Source of the DNA: Bondarzewia mesenterica
Lineage: Eukaryota > Basidiomycota > Agaricomycetes > Russulales > Bondarzewiaceae
Direction of reading: 5' to 3'
NCBI GenBank assembly: GCA_004802705.1
Contig: SGPL01000020.1
Coordinates: 1 to 64,000, forward strand
Length of the DNA: 64,000 nucleotides
The position numbers were made by a program, and so were the translations under genes. The notes below the pieces were generated by a model. The model ran no database searches, was not told the DNA's origin, and saw nothing but the letters and a program-made list of their open reading frames with translations. Below are positions 23,333-35,065 of this stretch, piece by piece. Within the stretch, counting starts at the first letter, position 1, and each line of letters starts with the position of its first letter.

Positions 23333-25446
23333 ATGAATACTCGCGGTGCAGCGACGCCTCAGTCCACACCATCAGCCCCGAAGCGTCCATCCAAGACGGC
23401 TTCGACTCACTCTATAAACCATCTTCTCAATTTCACGCTTCCTCCAAGGCAGACTCAGCAGATTCAGAGTCTACCAAGGAGGAGTCGTAGACATGGCACT
23501 CAGCAAGGTGTATGGAATAAGGAGAGTGAGTATCAGCAGTCTGATTCTGAGGATTGATCTCATGCTGGCCTTGCAGGATTCGTTAATGCGCAATATAGAT
23601 TTGTTATGAACCCCAACGGGGACTACACTGTACACTTTGCTGATCCTGATATGTACGTCTGGTTTCTCAGCCTATCACGTCAAAAGCTGAGCATCCTTTA
23701 TCCAGCTTCTTTCAATGGCAAGATATCGAACAAATCATAATCCCCCGTAACTCAGCCTTGGCCTCTGCTGCAGGCGGTAGAGAAGCCGCTCTGCAGGACG
23801 AGGGTCATACAATGTGTCCGATTTGCCTCTCCCCTCCCATTGCTCCGAGAATGACTAAATGCGGACATGTCAGTGTATCTATAGACTATATCAGATCATC
23901 GCCCTGATGCTTTTCATATCAGGTTTTCTGTTTTCATTGTATCTTACACTACTTCAATACCTCGGAGAAGTCCAACTGGGTTCGATGTCCATTATGCTTC
24001 GACTCTGTCAATGAGAAGCAGCTCAAGAGCGTTCAATGGTTTGACGGACCCTCTCAAATTGGGGACGATGCGGACGAGGACCATCCTGAAGCATCTTCCT
24101 CGTCATCCGTAGGCACCAATGCTGACGCCGTGCCTCAGCCTGGCTCTACTCTGCGCATGCGGTTGATGCAAAGACCTCAGATCACGACACTAGCTCTACC
24201 GCGGTCGCATACTTGGCCTTCGGATTTACTTCCCCCGCATCAGGCGCCCTTCCACTTTTTGCCTGACGTCTACACTTACTCGAAGTTTATGCTGGCGACT
24301 CCGGCATATCTACTAGAATGTCTCACCAAGGATCTCGACGATCTTACGACCGAAAGGCGAATGCTCTTAAGTATGGGAGATATCCTTGGAGTCGTCTTTG
24401 TCGATGCTGCAGAACAGGAACTTCGTAACCAAATCTCCAAAGCCATAGCACTGGATACTGATCAGCTGAGGAATACTATCGACAAGGCTCTCCAGACGCA
24501 GCACGATATTGAGGAGCGCGTTTTATATCACAATCAGCGGAGCAAGCAGGAACGAGAGGCGGCTTACCAGGAGCCCTCGGAGGTACCGAAAGCGTACTTG
24601 GCAACTAGATCCTCCGTTTTTAATACTTCTTCCTCCGTCCCCACTACACCGTCTTCAACACCTACTTCTCGCACCGCGAAACAACGTCGAAATATCAACC
24701 CTCCCCCTCCTTCCACCTCGACATACTACTTCTATCAAGCAGCGTCCGGAATGCCCATTTTCCTGCACCCTTTGGACATCAAGGTTCTAAACGCCCACTT
24801 CAATGGGTATGCTTCCTTCCCGGACACGATCACCGTTCGCGTGGAAGCCTATAATGAAGGCTCCGTCAACGACGACTTGCGCAAGCGCTGCAAATACCTC
24901 GCACACATGCCAGAGGGCGCTGATGTCGTGTTCATTGAGGCGGACTTGACCGGAGTTGTAGGTGCTGGTGGGCTGCGTAACTTTGAAGGCGCGCTAAAGA
25001 CACGCCGCGCGCGGCGGGAAGGAAAGGGCAAGAAGGACGATCGCGCTCGTGCCCGTGCGGAGGAGAGGGAGAGGGAGAAGCTGGCTTCGATCGCATGGAG
25101 GGAGACCGGTACCCACCTTTATCCGAGCCATAGTGACTCCGTGCAGGCGGACTCGCTGGCAGTCGAAGATGTACAGGATTCCGAACCAGGACCAGAACAT
25201 GTACCTGTGAGTGGAGCATGGGGTTCCCGTAGCTTCGCGTCTGCCTTGCATTCCGGTCCTGTGCGTTCCGCCGCTGGGCAGCGGGCGGTGCGGAGGGAGG
25301 ATGAGCAGGATGAGTGGGATCTGGACTTCGCATGGCATGAGTTGGAGCAAAGGGGTGGTAATGGTGGTGGTGGTAATGGGGAGGGTGGGCGGAGAAAGAA
25401 GAATCGTTTGGTTGTCTTGGGAGGTGGACCTGGACGGAGGCGGTGA
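23333..25446 (+). CDS. RNF10/Mag2-type RING E3 ubiquitin ligase
   Basis: Exons 23333-23525, 23577-23652, 23706-23868 and 23923-25446 give 651 residues. The N-terminus is basic and disordered. RFVNAQYRFVMNPNGDY precedes the RING, as in RNF10. The C3HC4 RING (about residues 127-170) reads CPICLSPP, then CGHVFCFHC and CPLCFDSV, with the boundary between exons 3 and 4 cutting CGH/VFCFHC. Downstream, PFHFLPDVYTYSKFMLATP and the Phe/Tyr-rich FYQAASGMPIFLHPLDIK are also RNF10-like. The C-terminus is Gly/Arg-rich. Known members mono-ubiquitinate small-ribosomal-subunit proteins of stalled or defective 40S subunits, and that role is inferred here from family membership. Donor GTCAGT at 23869 was chosen because it restores VFCFHC. 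Confidence 0.9.
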
Positions 25447-26052
25447 CCGGTTTGCAATCGCCATCTTTTCTTTCATATTCGGTGGCCAGAAAATATACAA
25501 ATTGTAACAATAGTCCTTGATCTGCAGTACACTCACGCGTATCCTATTGACTGACCTATCCTTTATTCGGTGTACAGCCGATATTTGATGCGAAAGCGAG
25601 TAGCATTGATCACATACAGTGTGTAACTGCTCAATAGAGCAATAGAGCAAAGTAGACACAGTCCGTTGGACCTTGTACAAAGCAGAAGGGGAAAAGGTGA
25701 GAAGTAGAGGGAGTCCGAACTGGGAGGTATCCAGACGATGGCTGATATAGATATCGATATAGGGCAAACAAGGACGGCGAGGGTAGACTAGAGAAGCAAC
25801 AAACCTTAAACGACGACAAGTCACAGAGCGTAGCAGCCAGGCACGTAAGAAATAAAACCTTTGTTATATGTACAGCGTCATCTGAGCGCCAGAAACAAGA
25901 AGCGGTGAAGAAGGGCGGTGAGCGAGGGGTGTTGCTCATCGTCATTAGAGGGTATGTACGATGTGGAGTGCGCATGAGTACACGCCGCGTGTGGTCTCGA
26001 CTTGTAGTGTTCGTGTACGGGAGAAATAGCGGAAGGAAACTGGATAGATAGG
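25447..26052. other. Convergent intergenic region
   Basis: Lies between the 3' ends of the RING gene (plus) and SHO1 (minus). The open frames on the minus strand here run into the last SHO1 intron and show no conserved motif. Confidence 0.5.
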
Positions 26053-27290
26053 TTAGATGACTTGGAGGTAGTTCGATGGCGCAACTAGGTGTGATGTGTA
26101 AGCCGGGAAAGAAAAGAAAGAAAGAAAGAAGACAAAAAGATAAGACGTACTGCCGATCGTCCCATCTGCCTTTTTCGCTTGCCACCATTTTCCTTGCTTA
26201 TCCACGATGTCCAAGAGCTCGCCTTTTGCGAAAGATATCTCATTTGGATCATCGGTTGATGCGGTGTCTATGGACATGGATCAGTCAAGGACCAATGCAT
26301 GGCAACGAGGTAGACCCACAGGCATAGAGCGCTTTCGCTTTATACATATATGCTTCTGAATTGATGCTAGCATCTTCGGGCAAAGGAGGACCACCTCCTG
26401 CACCGACACCAGCATTCCCAGGAGTCATGAGCGGCGAGCTCAGTCCACCGTCTGCAGGCATCGCCGACGCCCCCTGTCCGCCATTACTTGCGACACTTGG
26501 TGAACCATTCACACTCTTTGCGGCACCGCCATCCAAACCAGTGCTGCCATGTAAACTGCCCTGGCTCCGAATACCTGCATCCGGGCCAAAGCTGGTAGTT
26601 ATTTTGGTGTCGTATGGAGCTGAACCAACGCCAGTTGGGGGAGAATATCCTCCACCGTAGCCGTTACTGACCCCCATGTTGTGCACGGACTGTGTCCGCG
26701 TCCTGCGCCGGCGCGAAGGAGGGGTAAGGCCACCTGTGCCCATCGAATTGAAAATGTGAAGAGTGAGCGAATCCTCCTCGGAAGTGAAGTAGAGGATCCA
26801 CAGAATGTCAACGACGGCAAGGATGAGCCAGCCCGCGGCCATTGCACCTCGAGCCGCCTGACCCGTGAATATACCCGCGTCGACGCCCTGGACAGCGAAG
26901 ACGATGGCGACTGCACCAAATGTTGATATTTGGAAACGATGCATTGCTATCGAGTCACTTGCGAGGGTGTAGAGGACGCCAAGGATGAGGAAAAGTTGGA
27001 GGAAGATCGCGAACCACAGAGTTCCGACATCGCCACGGCCGACTAAATTTACCGTGACAGTCAGCGAATGTATGTGGAATGACTGGGTTCAACTCACATT
27101 GAGCCGTGACGACCGCCTGAGATATGAAAGCTACAAACCATCCGACCTACATAGATTACGAATGTAGACTGTGTTCTCGGATCCATCGGAGGATAGAGCA
27201 ACTCACCACAGCGAGGATGCTGGTAAACAAGAAGAGATAATGGGTGAGTATTGGGGTAAAATCCAGTCCTTCATTTCCGCGAGGAGGCAT
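26053..27290 (-). CDS. SHO1: High-osmolarity signalling membrane protein Sho1
   Basis: Five exons in transcript order: 27207-27290, 27098-27146, 26320-27042, 26151-26267 and 26053-26084 (334 residues). Sho1 is the plasma-membrane scaffold that feeds the HOG MAP-kinase pathway through its SH3 domain, which binds Pbs2-type proline motifs. Four hydrophobic segments fill about the first 115 residues (HYLFLFTSILAV, WFVAFISQAVV, LWFAIFLQLFLILGVLY, AAGWLILAVVDILWILYF), followed by a Gly/Ser-rich cytoplasmic linker. The C-terminal SH3 reads KALYAYTAS, DDPNEISFAKGELLDI, GKWWQAKKADG, then IAPSNYLQVI. The donor GTGGGT at 26319 was selected because it creates the canonical ALYAY. The protein ends immediately after the SH3, as in other fungi. 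Confidence 0.94.
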
Positions 27291-28236
27291 TTCTTGTGCA
27301 CCAGTGAATGTAGAACAAAATCGCTATCGATGACGGCGTCGACGACGTCTAGAGAAGAATTATGTAGAAACAGTTACCGCAACAAGCGTCCCAACACCGC
27401 ACGGCCGCAGCCTCTTGTCACAGCACCGTCACAACGTGACAGAGAGGTCATGAGAGTTGGCGAAACTTTTCTTTGAACGAAGCTCAGTTCCTACTTCAGC
27501 AATATCTTGCGGCTCTCGAGAAGACCTTACCTCCTTCTGGATTTTTTCTTTCGAGTCTGATAGGTGTTTGTTGATTGGGAGATGTGATTACAGTTGACAT
27601 TCTGCCTTTGAAACGAGCGAGCAGCTCAAGGGATGTCAGGACTGGGTTCACTGGCAGCATTACGGTCATTGTTACGGTCTGACCATGACCAATTTGCGGA
27701 TACGAACTTCCTTCTCCCGCCCGACGAGTCGCGATCGAACCTCGGGGTTTCGGCTGTGAGATTATCGTTTTCGGACGGCGTAAATTTGAATCTCGATACA
27801 CACTGGTTGTACACCCTCAGCTATATACTTTGACCTAGGTTTTCCGAACACTGGTGAGCGAAAGTTCGGGCAATGAATCCTCATGACGGATCCGTGGAGA
27901 GCGCATTTAAATTTATGGTGAGTTTTTCCTCATTTTATTGTCTTCGCCAGACTTAACATGTAACAGACCAACCGATTGAGCGAATGCGGCACTGCTGTCA
28001 TGGACTTGCGTCCAGACTTTCTGAGGAGGCTCCCATCACATTGCCCTTTTTGAATCTGGCCCGTGTTCTTTCTGCCAGTCTGCCCGCCATTCTCCTGTAA
28101 GTACCACCAATGACCAATGCTCTTTTGAATGTTATATTTTCATGTTGCGGAATACGCACTGCCCATCATCCATCGCTTGATTTTCTTTATCCTTCAAAAT
28201 ACGGCTTTTCAAGGTTTCCTACACCGTCTTTGCCGC
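27291..28236. other. Divergent intergenic region with possible unassigned 5' exons
   Basis: Upstream of SHO1 and of the following plus-strand gene. An ATG at 27873 opens 15 codons ending at a good GTGAGT donor, and 27984-28096 holds a hydrophobic frame (ITLPFLNLARVLSASLPAILL) before a GTAAGT donor. Neither joins in phase to the exon at 28237 through the only AG present (28212-28213). They may be 5' exons of that gene or untranslated leader. Confidence 0.4.
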
Positions 28237-29308
28237 ATGGATACTCACCTATGGCGCAAGTTTGCTATTTGGTTTTTGTGTGTGATACAAGGTCTCGCTG
28301 GTTTAATCTTGGTAAGTCGTCCTTCCTTCAAGCTATCCTTTCTAACCATCGAACAGAGCGTACTGGCTACTACCCTGAGCTATCTTAATCCTGCACTGCG
28401 CGAGAAACCCGCGCCCATAGTCGAGCACATACAGGAGTACGCTTCACATCGGCGAACTTTCTCGTCCACTGCTGTTCCCAGTGAATCCTCAAGACCGCCG
28501 TCACACATTGGCCCGTCGCGTATCATCCCCTTACCTGATGCCTACCCTCCTATATCTGCGCTCGCCAAGTACACTTGTGCCGGTGGCGATCGCCCGTCAT
28601 CTTTCCCAAACCTTTCCAAACCTACCTCGCCAACGACAAGTGCAGACCTACGCACACGACCCACGTCATTAACGACAATCGAGTATCCAGACTCACGACC
28701 AGCATTTTTTGGAGAACTAGAACCTTCATCGAGTACAGCTCCCGAAACAATTCTCGGGGGGTTTATATCGCATCCACTGGACGAGGAGTGCACACAACTT
28801 ATCCGAGGGATAGCTGTTCATACAGATTCTGAATCGTCGTTCCCCCGCTTATGCAGTCCCTTGTTCCTACTGGAAGATGAGCTAGAACTATGCCGCTGTG
28901 TCTCGCTGCCGACGGAATCGAGGTTTCACAAGGCTACCGATACAACTTTGCGGCATTACACATCTCCTCTGCATCCCGTTACTTCGCTACCGGAAGGGGA
29001 TCACCACGCGCGAAAGCTGAAGAGGGCGGATATTTTCAGACAGCGACTTCGTCGATGCCCCAGTATCACGCACTGTAAGTACTCTAGTACTACATGGCAT
29101 TCATACTTTCGTCTGATTAACGACCGATGCAGTGTCAAAGTGGAAGGCGGTCCATTTTCCGAGAAAGAAGTCGAAAAAGAGAACGTCATACTCGCCTGCC
29201 CCGGTGGCGCGCACGCATCCGTATGAAGCACCGTATTTTTTCCCCACACCGGCCGCTCCCGAGGCAATCGAATATGCACGAACTGCACGACAGCTTAGGC
29301 ATTCATAG
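28237..29308 (+). CDS. Unknown protein with hydrophobic N-terminus
   Basis: Not recognised. Exons 28237-28311, 28357-29074 and 29133-29308 give 322 residues. The N-terminal hydrophobic stretch FAIWFLCVIQGLAGLILS, continued by VLATTLSYLNP, could be a membrane anchor. The rest is Ser/Pro/Thr-rich and probably disordered, with a basic end (FPRKKSKKRTSYSPAP, then EAIEYARTARQLRHS). Splicing at 29074/29133 was preferred over read-through because it yields a more natural basic Tyr/Pro-rich tail. The true start may lie upstream, since a further hydrophobic exon candidate at 27984-28096 does not connect in phase. Function unknown. Confidence 0.45.
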
Positions 29309-29760
29309 TGCAACTGGGCGTGTATTGGTGCGGTGGCGCTTCCCTAACTACGCGGGGGTCACCGCTGGAGTCACCAGGCTGAGGTGGTACCCAGGGATAC
29401 ACTGCATGTAGATTCCAGTAGATTGGTTGGCTTTCTCACGGACGGCATGGTTTGTGATCTCAACCTGACCTGTGACAATTTCAGATTCGACATCTGCGAG
29501 CAGGATGACACCGTAGAAGTTCAAGTGGTAGCATACACCGCCGTCATACTCCACGCTTGTTACTTAGCTGTGTTTACGTAGGAGACGTTAATTTGTATCT
29601 ATCTCCTTGAATTGTACTCAGAGTTCATCTGATCTAATCTGTTAGCAAGATAAGATAAGATAATAACAAATTAGTATTCCCACGGATCTAGGTGTCGAGA
29701 ACTCTGTGGGCGTCAGAAGCGTTGTCCCAAGTTAATTTGCACTGTGCAGCGCACTCAGTT
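29309..29760. other. Intergenic upstream of SIN3
   Basis: Contains a short AT-rich run with GATAA repeats near 29650-29668. Otherwise only small unsupported frames. Confidence 0.45.
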
Positions 29761-32700
29761 ATGGACGTCTCAACGTCGCACACACAACTATCTCCACCCC
29801 GACCACCTCTTTCTCTACCCTCAGTCATCACTACCGAACCTGCTCTCAACTCTACTTCTTCTGACCCCGCACCCTCCGTTCGTGACGCACCATCGCCGCC
29901 CAAACCTACCACTGCCAGTCAAACCGAAACTTCACGGTCAAGTCCAGCTCGCTCTCCGCAGACCTTCATGGTGGGAAACCTCAAAGGATATGATCTCCTC
30001 AATAGTGTTCACGAGTTGCGTGTGGCAGACGCCGCACTCCGTGGATTGTCACGACCTCGCTCCCGTGCAGCCTCGAGCGCCCCTTTTGGCGGCGCCAAAT
30101 CAGCCACACCAGTTCCCAATACCTCGGGGGACGGGTCGAATGTCCTAGGGCCTGGGACGCCGCGGCCAGGAGACGGGGGTCGCCCGTTAAACGTCACAGA
30201 TGCACTGAGCTATTTGGACGCAGTGAAGATCCAGTTCGCCGAGAAGCCGGATGTCTACAACCAGTTTTTGGATATCATGAAGGATTTCAAGAGCCAATTG
30301 TGAGTTCTTTTGACATGATTTGACTCGGTCGTTTCCATTGGGGGGTGGGAACTGTTTGGGTCGAGAGGCGCTGTGGTGATATGGAGCCGGCTTCTATTAG
30401 TTTTGGTGGCTCTATCGAGGCTACTTCCCCCAGAACCATAAAAAGGGCGTTCGTACCATCCTTTATCTTAAGAATTTGCACATTTCACTCCAGAGATGCT
30501 GGGTAGCAAGATCGGACTCTAGGTTGTTGCTCCTACCTTATTGGGATGTGTCGTAGCTTTGTCCCTTCGCCCGCTTTTATTCTTCCTTCCTGTCCATGTG
30601 GCTGTATGAAACGTGCTTACATCCTTCATATACAGGATCGACACGCCGGGGGTTATTGCACGAGTCTCTATGCTATTCCAAGGAAATCCCGTCCTCATAC
30701 AAGGCTTTAACACCTTTCTCCCTCCTGGCTATCACATCAACTGTTCGACCGATCCTCAAGACATAAACCTCATCACTGTCACAACTCCTTCTGGCACAAC
30801 CACTTCCACTATTAATCCCGCACCGCGAGCTGCGCTCATGAACGCGTCGCCATTTGGACCCCCCCTGCCACAGCTGAATGCACCGCTACAATCTCTTCCG
30901 AATATTTCTTCCGCCCCAAGCTCGCGTCCAGGGTCATCTCATAGCCGTCCACTCACTGCTCCCATTTATTATGATACTCCTATGCCATATTCACCAGGAG
31001 CTCAAGGATCATCTACGACTGCTCACGCGGCCTCTGTCCTCAATAACTTGGGGAACCACAATCAGCACCCTGTTGAGAAGACCCCGCAGTCAGGCGAATT
31101 TGACCACGCGATCCAATACTTGAACAAGATCAAAACGAGGTACCCAGATGACCCGAACACGTACAAGCAATTTCTGGAGATTCTGCAGATATATCGGAAG
31201 GAGCAGCAGAGTTACTTGAAGGAAGTGAAGGATCCACAGGCCATTGAACATCGAGAACAAAGGATGATGCAGGATGTGAGGTTCTTTGTTCTGCTCCTTT
31301 GTTCTCAAGATCGCACGCCACTCGCGGTCTTGTCTAATCCAGTTACCTTGGTTTCTAGGTCTATGTACAAGTGCAGGTTCTTTTCAAAGACGCGCCTGAT
31401 CTTTTGAGCGAGTTCAAAGACTTTTTGCCAGAGATCACTGGCACTTCGATCATGTCCGGGAATCTTATTGGCATCCTTCCCCATCCTCAAGCCCCTTCAT
31501 CGGCAGTAGGAAGTGTATGGAGTCATGAGGCGGGTGGTCGAAAGGATGCTTTGCCTCCGTCAAGACGACGGAAGAGAGAACTAGCGAAGGAATCTCAGCG
31601 GGCTGAACCTGTGCGAGTAAGTGCCTTCATGCAAAAATCATCGCGACCCAGATTAAGTGAGTGTACTTGAACAGGACAGCAGGAAGAAGCAGCGCCTGGC
31701 TAAACAACCAAAGGGTCGGGGTCAGTCGCCCACATTCACCAGTATTCCTGCCCCGCCTGCATCGCCACCCCGTCCCTCTCATCTCCGTCAGTCGACGGCA
31801 TTCTCCACACAAACACTCTCAGCGATACATGCACATGAACCTTTCAATTGGCTTGGCACAACAATGCCAGCGCCACCGCATGGGCCTAGTTTGGCGACAC
31901 AGGATGAGCAGCTTTTCTTTGACCGTACGAAGAGGATGCTCGAGGATCGCGACACGTGGGACGAATTCTTGAAGTTACTGAATATGTATTCCAAGGATAT
32001 CATCGACACCAAACAGCTTATTACCAGCGCGGAGTTGTACCTCGGTCGCGGTGACTTGTTGGCCCAATTTAAGGTTTTACTCAACTGGGATGACAAGCAG
32101 GGAAGTGTCGAATATGGTCCACCGTTCAGTATCAGGACGGGCCCACCTGAGCCCATCCCGCCTTTACCAGAGGATGACGGAGGCGGACCTAGCTATCGAC
32201 GGTTGCCCGAGAGCGTGAGTCATGTGTACGCCCTTACAATTGAATAGACTCACCCTGGACGTCTTACAACAGGAAGCAAGATTGGCTACTTCAGGTCGCG
32301 GTCAACTGGCTCGGTCAGTTCTCAACGACGAGTGGATTTCGCACCCTACGTGGGCATCCGAAGAATCCGGTTTCGTCACGCACAAGAAGAACTCTTTCGA
32401 GGAAGTCATTCATCGCTGCGAGGATGAGCGGCACGAATACCAAATTCATCTCGAAGGTATCACGCGCACAATTGCACTCTTGGAACCGCTCAGCACCCGG
32501 ATCGAGGATATGTCTAACGAGGAACGGGCAACGCTTAGATTGAAGCCCGATCTCGGAGGGGAGAGTAAATGCATCTACCAGCGTACGCTCAGAAAGGTGT
32601 ACGGGAAGGAGGCGGGGAATGAGATCTATCAGGCATTACAGGATTGCCCAAGTGTCGCCGTGCCCGTGGTTGTCCAGCGACTGAAGCAGAAGTGCGAGGA

Positions 32701-34756
32701 CTGGCGTCGCGCGCAGAAGGAGTGGGGTATCACTTGGCGGCAGATCGAGTCCAAGAACTTTTACAAGTCACTCGATCACCTTGGCATCAACTTTAAGGCG
32801 AACGACAAGAAGAATATCACCACCAAGTCGTTCGTCGCGGAGATTGAGAGTCTGAAGGCGGAGCAGGCCCAGGCGCGGGACATGGAGAAGAAGCCGCCTT
32901 TTATTTTCGGATCGCTTGGCTTCCAGCTCGAATACGCTTTCGATGATACGGCGGTGCTGCATGACTCGCTCAAGTTGATATATTCGTATCTCGACCACAA
33001 CCAAAACGTGTACAGCCAGCAGGAGAGGCGGAGTGTCGAGAAATTTTTGCGCTCATTCGTGCCTACGCTGTGCATGTATCCCCTCCCAGAATTTAATGCG
33101 GCGTGCGGGCCGCTTGATCAAGACGACGACTCGGGTGACGAGCCGTTGGGAGGCGCGGATGGTTCCGACGATGCAGGTTCCCATCGAGGAGGGCGTCGAA
33201 CTGGAGGGGGCGTCCATCCTGGAGATCTCCGAAAGAAACTTTTGAAGACTGCACAAGAGAAGTCGACCGGTCGGAGGGGACGAGAGAGTCATTCGGCTAC
33301 GGCCTCCAGAGCAGCTTCCCCCGATGGTGTGCACTCGAGGGGATCGCATATCTCCACACCCGATAGTGTGCAGTTGCCAGGAGATGTTAGGGATGGAGCG
33401 TCCTCCCGCCCGACAACAGCCGTGGACGTTTGGATACGGGAGAGCGTTTCGGAGGACATCGCTCGTATTCGAGACGCCCCGGTGAACAAAACGTCCGTTT
33501 TTCGCGAACACTACATTCTATACCCTACTGCGGTTACTTCAGGTGGGTGCCGAATCGCATCGAGTGCGACAGCATAAAGTTTGCTGACACGCACCACGGT
33601 TCTATTATTGCATGCGTACAGCTGCTCTATTCCCGGCTATCGACCTGCAAGGAAGTCGGTGACAAACATGCAAAGCAGAAGTATAAGCATGTCCTTGCTA
33701 ACCCCGTTGCGGTCGAGCTAGGCCTGGAAGATACCCAAGGTCCATCCGCGGTGTTGGACCAAATCCTTGAGACCATGCAGGACCATGCGCCGCCGAGCGA
33801 AGATACGAACGTGCTCTATATGTATCTGCTGGATGCCTGCGAGAAACTGTTCAGTAACGAGATGGACCAAGCGACGTTCGAAGAGCATATGCGATGGTTT
33901 TTCGGTACCAAGGTGAGGCGCCCTGATATCATCATTGTTCTGTAGCTGAGCTTGTTCCATTGGACAGGCGTTTCTTCTTTACACGATCGATAAAATTATC
34001 GCCGCTCTCATCAAGCAGGTGTGTGATGATCTATCTTCCGCGAGATGCCGTACTCATCGTGATGGCTGGCAGGTGCAAACTATCGTTGCGGACAACAAGT
34101 GTCAGGAACTCTGGCATTTCCTCAAAAAAGCAAGAGCCGAGGAGATGTTCACACGACAGGAGATCATGCGTTACAGACGTGCCGCCGAAGGGCATGTCGG
34201 GTCAGATGATAACCTGTACAGGATAGAATGGGTAGGTCGTCGGACGGCATTGCCCATTGATACAAAAATAACACAAGGTCCAACAGGATCCTGCACCTAA
34301 AAAAATGCGCATTCAGTTGGTGGGTACAGACGAAGCCAGTGTGGACGATGAGTGGACGAGTTGGAATAGATGGAGGGAGTACGTGGATAGTTTCGTCATG
34401 GAGCATCCCACAGAATGGATGAGCGGAACAGGCAATGGTCCCCTTCCATCTTCGCGACCCGTCTTCATGAAACGGTCAGTTGAGGCGTGTGTTATTTTTG
34501 CTGCTCGCACGACTAAGGTGGATCTATTTTTAGGCACTTGACGTCCGATGATCTGCCATCAGGCGCGGGTGTTGTTGAAGGTGACTTGCGCATCCGCATC
34601 AGCATGGGTACCTACAAGCTGTTCTATGAAGCAGGGACAGAGGACGTTGTGTGGCGGCGACGGGGGAGGGAGGAGGAGGAGACATTGCGGGTGCGAGCGA
34701 CTGCCCGGGACGAGGAGCGCAGACGAAGCCGGTTGTTATTAGTAGGAGAGGATTAG
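29761..34756 (+). CDS. SIN3: Sin3 transcriptional co-repressor, apparent one-base frameshift
   Basis: Ten exons: 29761-30299, 30636-31275, 31359-31616, 31675-32214, 32273-33542, 33622-33912, 33968-34018, 34073-34231, 34287-34474 and 34534-34756, about 1385 residues. Sin3 scaffolds Rpd3-type histone deacetylases. Three paired amphipathic helix domains are visible: PAH1 about 140-205 ([20 protein letters not shown]), PAH2 about 333-418 ([14 protein letters not shown]) and PAH3 about 557-620 ([15 protein letters not shown]). The histone-deacetylase-interaction region follows ([20 protein letters not shown]), then the Sin3 C-terminal domain. The frame changes by one base at about 33482-33500, between RIRDAPVNK and [14 protein letters not shown], and no AG is available for an intron there. 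Intron 1 is long (336 bases) and interrupts PAH1. Confidence 0.9.
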
Positions 34757-35065
34757 TCGTTGTCTATATTTAGAGCGGCTGCGTGTTTGTTGTATTGGTA
34801 TTAAAATATCCCGGAGGTAAAAATAGGTTGGCATTAAGTTATGGTGCGGATATGTCTTGGATAAGGTATAAATCGAGTGGTTCACCAACCACCCTTTCTA
34901 CACGCTTGTCGCCGTGCTCAACGTCCCCGCCCCCGCGCCCATCGATGCCCGTCCGATAGCGTTCTTGCCCCATCTTTAAAATCCGACCCGGCGCTCAATT
35001 ATTCTAATTTCAGTCGACTGCTTGTCAGACTCCGCCACGCGTGGCTTGGCACGATTGCCCCCTCA
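34757..35065. other. Intergenic between SIN3 and the next plus-strand gene
   Basis: The frame is open upstream of the next start at 35066 (from 34877), but its content is low-complexity Arg/Pro/Ser and probably untranslated. Confidence 0.45.

Noticed and set aside
25207..25507. Plus-strand frame with Gly/Val repeats at the 3' end of the RING gene
   Set aside because: Out-of-phase copy of the GGNGG-rich coding end; the stop of the RING frame at 25446 is well supported.
24932..25824. Long minus-strand frames opposite the RING gene 3' end
   Set aside because: His/Pro/Ser-rich antisense of a Gly/Arg-rich coding tail, with no motif or splice logic.
26599..26919. Long open frame on the minus strand across SHO1, in another phase
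   Set aside because: It is a shadow of the SHO1 exon; the SHO1 frame carries the transmembrane and SH3 motifs.
33543..33621. Use of this intron to explain the SIN3 frame change
   Set aside because: The intron starts after the conserved LLRLLQ and joins in phase 0, so it cannot account for the shift located about 45 bases upstream.
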